Of a stretch of 64,000 bases of DNA, positions 60,888-64,000 are shown in pieces. Origin of the DNA: Sunxiuqinia elliptica (GTDB taxonomy: Bacteria; Bacteroidota; Bacteroidia; Bacteroidales; Prolixibacteraceae); NCBI RefSeq assembly GCF_900113005.1, contig NZ_FONW01000002.1, forward strand, positions 620,001-684,000, given 5' to 3'. A program made the position numbers and the translations under genes. The first letter of the stretch is position 1, and each line of letters opens with the position of its first letter. Below the pieces are notes generated by a model that worked only from the letters and a program-made list of their open reading frames with translations, was not told the origin of the DNA and did no database searches.

Positions 60888-61127
60888 TTACTTGTTCGAA
60901 TTGATTAGTTCTATAACTTCTTTTTTTGAAGGGGCTTGTCCGCTCATGACCACTTGTTCGTTGATGACAATGGCAGGTGTGCGCATAACACCATACTGCA
61001 TAATCTTTAACATGTCTTCAACTTTTTCAATCTTAGCTTCAATTCCCATCTCTTGTACAGCTTCTTGTACTGTTTTTTCAACTGTTTTGCATTTGCTGCA
61101 ACCGGTTCCTAATACTTTTATATCCAT
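60888..61127 (-). CDS. Small thioredoxin-like protein (redox-active disulfide protein type)
   Basis: Protein of 79 residues, MDIKVLGTGCSKCKTVEKTV with a CxxC active site (Cys10, Cys13), and ending in GVMRTPAIVINEQVVMSGQA with the cis-Pro. This is the TM0996/MTH895 glutaredoxin-like family common in arsenic and thiol operons, possibly the ArsE component. ATG 61127 begins the family sequence; an operator lies 20 bases upstream. Confidence 0.88.
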   Translation of the reverse strand: MDIKVLGTGCSKCKTVEKTVQEAVQEMGIEAKIEKVEDMLKIMQYGVMRTPAIVINEQVVMSGQAPSKKEVIELINSNK

Positions 61128-61146
61128 GGTTTTTACTTTATTCGTT

Positions 61147-61164
61147 GTTCGTAGAAATACGAAC
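61147..61164 (-). promoter_or_regulatory. ArsR operator 2, in front of the trx-arsFG genes
   Basis: GTTCGTAGAAATACGAAC: 6-bp arms GTTCGT/ACGAAC (7 with the flanking A/T) around a 6-base centre. Same architecture as the site at 61486-61503, in the arsR-trx spacer. Confidence 0.82.
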
Positions 61165-61181
61165 TTGTTGATCAAAATTTT

Positions 61182-61481
61182 TTATATTCCGTAAAATGTT
61201 TGAAACAATTGTTTGGCCTTGGCCCAATTTTCACGATTGATACAATACTTAATTTTGGGAGCTTCAATTTCTCCCTGAATTAGGCCAGCATCTTTTAATT
61301 CTTTCAAATGTTGCGAGAGGGTCGATTTTGCAATGGGCAAAATCTCGGAAAGGTCGCCACTGTAACAGCACGCTTGCTTGGTCAGCAATTCAAGAATGTA
61401 CATCCTGATCGGATGTCCCATGGCTTTGGCGTAGCGGGCTGCCATGCGTTGTTCTTCGGTTATAATGTCTTTTATTGGCAT
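61182..61481 (-). CDS. arsR: ArsR-family metalloregulator
   Basis: Protein of 99 residues. The winged-helix core is AMGHPIRMYILELLTKQACC and YSGDLSEILPIAKSTLSQHLKELKDAGLIQGEIEAPKIKYCI. A vicinal cysteine pair (KQACCYSGD) replaces the classical ELCVCDL motif, possibly forming the As(III) site with further thiols. First gene of the operon and flanked by two operators. Confidence 0.92.
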   Translation of the reverse strand: MPIKDIITEEQRMAARYAKAMGHPIRMYILELLTKQACCYSGDLSEILPIAKSTLSQHLKELKDAGLIQGEIEAPKIKYCINRENWAKAKQLFQTFYGI

Positions 61482-61485
61482 CGCT

Positions 61486-61510
61486 GTTCGTTAAATTACG
61501 AACAAAGATA
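61486..61510 (-). promoter_or_regulatory. ArsR operator 1 and -7 box
   Basis: GTTCGTTAAATTACGAAC (61486-61503) overlaps TATCTTTG (minus strand 61510-61503), a match to TAnnTTTG. arsR starts just downstream at 61481, so binding here would block its own promoter. Confidence 0.8.
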
Positions 61511-61663
61511 TTAATTTATCGTGTATCCGTTTTTCATATTTCCGTTTTTTTCACGAGTCAGGCCAAAAAAAGTTTATTTTTAATGAGCATTAAAGAACAT
61601 GTGACGCTTTGGAAACGTTAGGAAACGTGGAATTCAGGAACTTTAAACACGAAACTAAAAAAC

Positions 61664-62713
61664 ATGGACGCATATATTGAGCTTTTAAAGCAATTGATAC
61701 AAACACAATCATTTAGTAAAGAAGAGGAACCCGCTGCAGAACTTGTTCGGAACGTGTTGCGTAGTCACAACATTCCATTCGAAACAAAGAAGAATAATAC
61801 CTGGGCCAGAAACCAAAACTGGCAAGAAGGCTTGCCGGTGGTTCTGCTGAATTCACATGTCGATACGGTTCGTCCTGGAAAGAACTGGACCAAAGATCCG
61901 TTTGGGGCTTTGTTGGAAGGAGATTACTTGTACGGGCTGGGAAGTAACGATGCCGGTGCTTCACTGGTGACTTTGCTGGCGGTATTTATTCATTTTAATT
62001 CGCAGGATAAGCTTCCCTATAACCTGATTTATGCCGCTTCGGCCGAAGAGGAAATTTCCGGACCAAACGGAATGGAAAGCTTGATTGACGAACTTGGGGA
62101 CATTGATTTGGCCCTTGTGGGTGAGCCTACGCAAATGCAAATGGCCATTGCCGAAAAAGGCTTGATGGTGTTGGACTGTGTGGCTCATGGAAAAACGGGG
62201 CATGCAGCTCGTAACGAAGGCGAAAGTGCTTTGTACAAGGGCATTGAGGATATTCAGAAACTGCGTGATTACCAGTTTGAAAAGACCTCAGAAGTTTTGG
62301 GTGAAGTGAAGCTTTCCATAACACAAATCAATGCGGGCTACCAGCACAATGTGGTGCCGGACCAGTGCTCGTTTGTGGTGGATGTGCGTACCAATGAGCA
62401 TTATTCGAATCAGAAAGCTTTTGAGATTATTGATTCGTTGATTGGTTCAGAAGTGAAGGCACGCTCATTCCGATTAAACTCTTCTGGGATTGAACTTGAC
62501 CACCCGATTGTCAAAAGAGGCATGGATTTGGGATTGACTTATTATGGTTCGCCAACCACTTCAGATCAAGCGGTGATGCCATTCCGATCCATTAAAATTG
62601 GTCCCGGAGATAGTGCCCGTTCTCATACAGCTGATGAATATATTCTGATTTCAGAATTGAAAGAAGGGTTTAAGACATACGTGTCGCTGCTTGACGGGCT
62701 TAGGTTAAGATGA
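61664..62713 (+). CDS. argE: M20-family deacetylase, ArgE-type (N-acetylornithine or N-acetylcitrulline)
   Basis: Protein of 349 residues. Metal-site motifs: LLNSHVDTVRPGKNW (His/Asp), SNDAGASLVTLL, SAEEEISGPNG (catalytic Glu), LALVGEPTQMQMAIAEKG. Dimerisation domain about 170-280 with GKTGHAARNEGESALY, and final PGDSARSHTADEYI. Bacteroidota ArgE homologues of about 350 residues often act in acetylcitrulline-type arginine synthesis, but no arg neighbours are visible, so the exact substrate is open. Confidence 0.88.
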   Translation: MDAYIELLKQLIQTQSFSKEEEPAAELVRNVLRSHNIPFETKKNNTWARNQNWQEGLPVVLLNSHVDTVRPGKNWTKDPFGALLEGDYLYGLGSNDAGASLVTLLAVFIHFNSQDKLPYNLIYAASAEEEISGPNGMESLIDELGDIDLALVGEPTQMQMAIAEKGLMVLDCVAHGKTGHAARNEGESALYKGIEDIQKLRDYQFEKTSEVLGEVKLSITQINAGYQHNVVPDQCSFVVDVRTNEHYSNQKAFEIIDSLIGSEVKARSFRLNSSGIELDHPIVKRGMDLGLTYYGSPTTSDQAVMPFRSIKIGPGDSARSHTADEYILISELKEGFKTYVSLLDGLRLR

Positions 62714-62818
62714 GCAACAAGTTTTGGAATGCTTTGTGGAGATGAGTTGCTGAAAATACATTAACAAACCGTAGCTTTTAGTTTTGTTTGATTGTTTGAA
62801 AAGTGATAGATAAAAAAT

Positions 62819-64000
62819 ATGACGACTAACTCTCCTCAGAAATATCAGTCAGTGAAAGCTAGCCTGATGAAGTCGCTTCATCTTGAAGAGGCTTTGTTAG
62901 AGCGCTTTGGGAAAAATCCGCTTGCTGATGGTGATCTTTCCATTTATGCCGAATATACTTCGCAACTGAGCAATTTGTTGAATAATGAATTGAATCAGAT
63001 GCATCCGAATTCGGGAGAACTGCCTGAAGATCAAATTTTAGAACTGCAGGCAAATTTGGTGGGCTTTGAGCAACTAAAGGTTGAAACGCAGGAGGCAGAA
63101 CGCTTTTATGCTCAAAAAGGCAATTCGTCAAAGGTGCGTTTGCTGAAGATGGGAAAACGTTGGTTGTTAAAGCTGGATTGGCTGACAATTGCTGCAACAA
63201 ATCTTTTCAGGAAGGAGAAGAGAGCGAAAACTTACTGGAAGCATGTGCTTGAGGAAGCCGCTTTGGCCGATTACGTTTACCTGACTTTGTTTTATGAGCG
63301 ACTGCTTCCGTTTTACGAGCAGTTATTGCAGAACCGGGAAATTCGAATCCGCCAGTTGTATGTGCTGGATCGTGAGTTGGAGAAGTTTCGTTTTCTGAAA
63401 GGGGAGGCGGTTAATTTTGAGGTGACCGTGGCTCAGGTTCGGGAGGATTTAAAGGCAGACCAGACTGATATTGAAAGGTTTTTTGCCACGGTTGAGGCCG
63501 AGATGGATGAGGAGTTTGAGGTACATCGTAAAATAGCGGGAACGATCGAGTTTCCAAAGGCTAAACTCAAGATTAAAAGGACGAAAAAGCTTCAGCAGAA
63601 AGTTCTTCATCGGCTGGCTCAATTGTCAGTAGGTCAACAGTTGGTGTTTTTTGCCTTGGGGGAGCATTGGCGTTTGAAGCTCCATAATCGTACGTTGATT
63701 TTTAAGCTGAAAGAGCAGGCTGAGTCACAGGGCGGAGCTCTGAAGCAACAGCTTGATCAGGGACTAAAGCCTGCTTTTATTGAACTGAAGAAGCAGCTTA
63801 CCATATTTGCCAACCGCAATGAGAAGGAGTGGGAAGAGGCTGAGAAGGTTCAGGAAATCCGCTCGTTTGTTAGCCAGAAGGTGCCGGAACTCACCCAGCT
63901 GGTTTTTCAAAGTAAGCTCGATGCGCTTTTTATGCGTCCGATGATTGAATTGGAGCAAGCCATTGGTTCTGGCCCTGAATTACATCAGTTTGCCGCACCG
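62819..64000 (+). CDS. Large helical protein of unknown function, 5' part (runs off the window)
   Basis: ATG 62819 opens a frame that stays open to the window end (394 codons so far). No signal peptide or membrane helix is evident in this part. The sequence is rich in Lys/Glu and Leu with coiled-coil character (LEEALLERFGKN, DQTDIERFFATVEAEMDEEFE, GLKPAFIELKKQLTIFANRNE). I do not recognise the family. It follows argE after 105 bases and might be co-transcribed. Confidence 0.8.
   Translation, partial: MTTNSPQKYQSVKASLMKSLHLEEALLERFGKNPLADGDLSIYAEYTSQLSNLLNNELNQMHPNSGELPEDQILELQANLVGFEQLKVETQEAERFYAQKGNSSKVRLLKMGKRWLLKLDWLTIAATNLFRKEKRAKTYWKHVLEEAALADYVYLTLFYERLLPFYEQLLQNREIRIRQLYVLDRELEKFRFLKGEAVNFEVTVAQVREDLKADQTDIERFFATVEAEMDEEFEVHRKIAGTIEFPKAKLKIKRTKKLQQKVLHRLAQLSVGQQLVFFALGEHWRLKLHNRTLIFKLKEQAESQGGALKQQLDQGLKPAFIELKKQLTIFANRNEKEWEEAEKVQEIRSFVSQKVPELTQLVFQSKLDALFMRPMIELEQAIGSGPELHQFAAP

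Noticed and set aside
1-64000. tRNA, rRNA, riboswitch or prophage genes
   Set aside because: None was seen on reading both strands; the only phage-like piece is the S74 domain fragment, a domain also common in cellular surface proteins.

Overview
The window is a chromosomal stretch of a Bacteroidota bacterium. The evidence is: gliding-type gldE-gldD next to mutY and ssb; a NigD-like lipoprotein; a DUF2723 glycosyltransferase-like membrane protein; a cold-shock protein with the lysine-rich Bacteroidota N-terminus; a tiny AURKAIP1/COX24-type basic protein after HU; and several TAnnTTTG -7 boxes. Within the phylum a marine Bacteroidales/Marinilabiliales-like organism is my guess from gene style, not a demonstration. 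I saw no rRNA, tRNA or CRISPR array.

Layout. 1-18.3 kb is dominated by branched-chain amino-acid synthesis: the end of ilvB, ilvN, then (after gap and two AraC regulators) ilvC, and a leuA-leuC-(four-helix-bundle gene)-leuD-cimA-leuB run. The leu run is preceded by a 22-codon Ile/Leu/Val-rich leader peptide and a terminator with complete mutually exclusive pairings, i.e. a ribosome-mediated attenuator. CimA-type citramalate synthase in this run suggests that LeuCDB also feed a pyruvate route to isoleucine. Interspersed are an acyltransferase-like membrane protein, a ZIP transporter, a lipocalin-like protein and an ECF sigma cluster. 18.4-34 kb holds housekeeping and accessory single genes: DUF1080 protein, cold-shock protein, RluF-type pseudouridine synthase, creatininase-family amidohydrolase, VOC/GNAT proteins, an MliC-like lysozyme inhibitor, the DUF2723 protein, a second ECF sigma cluster, a Tat-exported glycosylasparaginase and a PIF1-like helicase with HRDC domain. 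34-42 kb has a TetR gene with a clear operator, cutC, a flavoprotein, a redox operon (Trx-Grx fusion, thioredoxin lipoprotein, orphan GroES), NigD-like lipoprotein and an S9 peptidase. 42-53 kb carries a sensor kinase, zwf-pgl, a phosphopantetheinyl transferase, gldD-gldE, ssb, mutY, HU, the COX24-type gene and rng.

53-58.4 kb: dsbD is followed by a 2.8-kb accessory island inserted between dsbD and the DGC-protein gene. It is bounded on both sides by about 90-bp paired REP palindromes and by 184/185-bp direct repeats of the dsbD-DGC junction. It contains an intact REP-associated tyrosine transposase (RAYT) with its own promoter, plus gene fragments cut exactly at REP edges. This is the most dynamic part of the window. 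58.3-61.5 kb, reading leftward, is an arsR-trx-arsF-arsG-permease-DGC arsenical/thiol-redox operon with two identical-architecture ArsR operators. The right end has an ArgE-like deacetylase and the first 394 codons of a large unrecognised helical protein.
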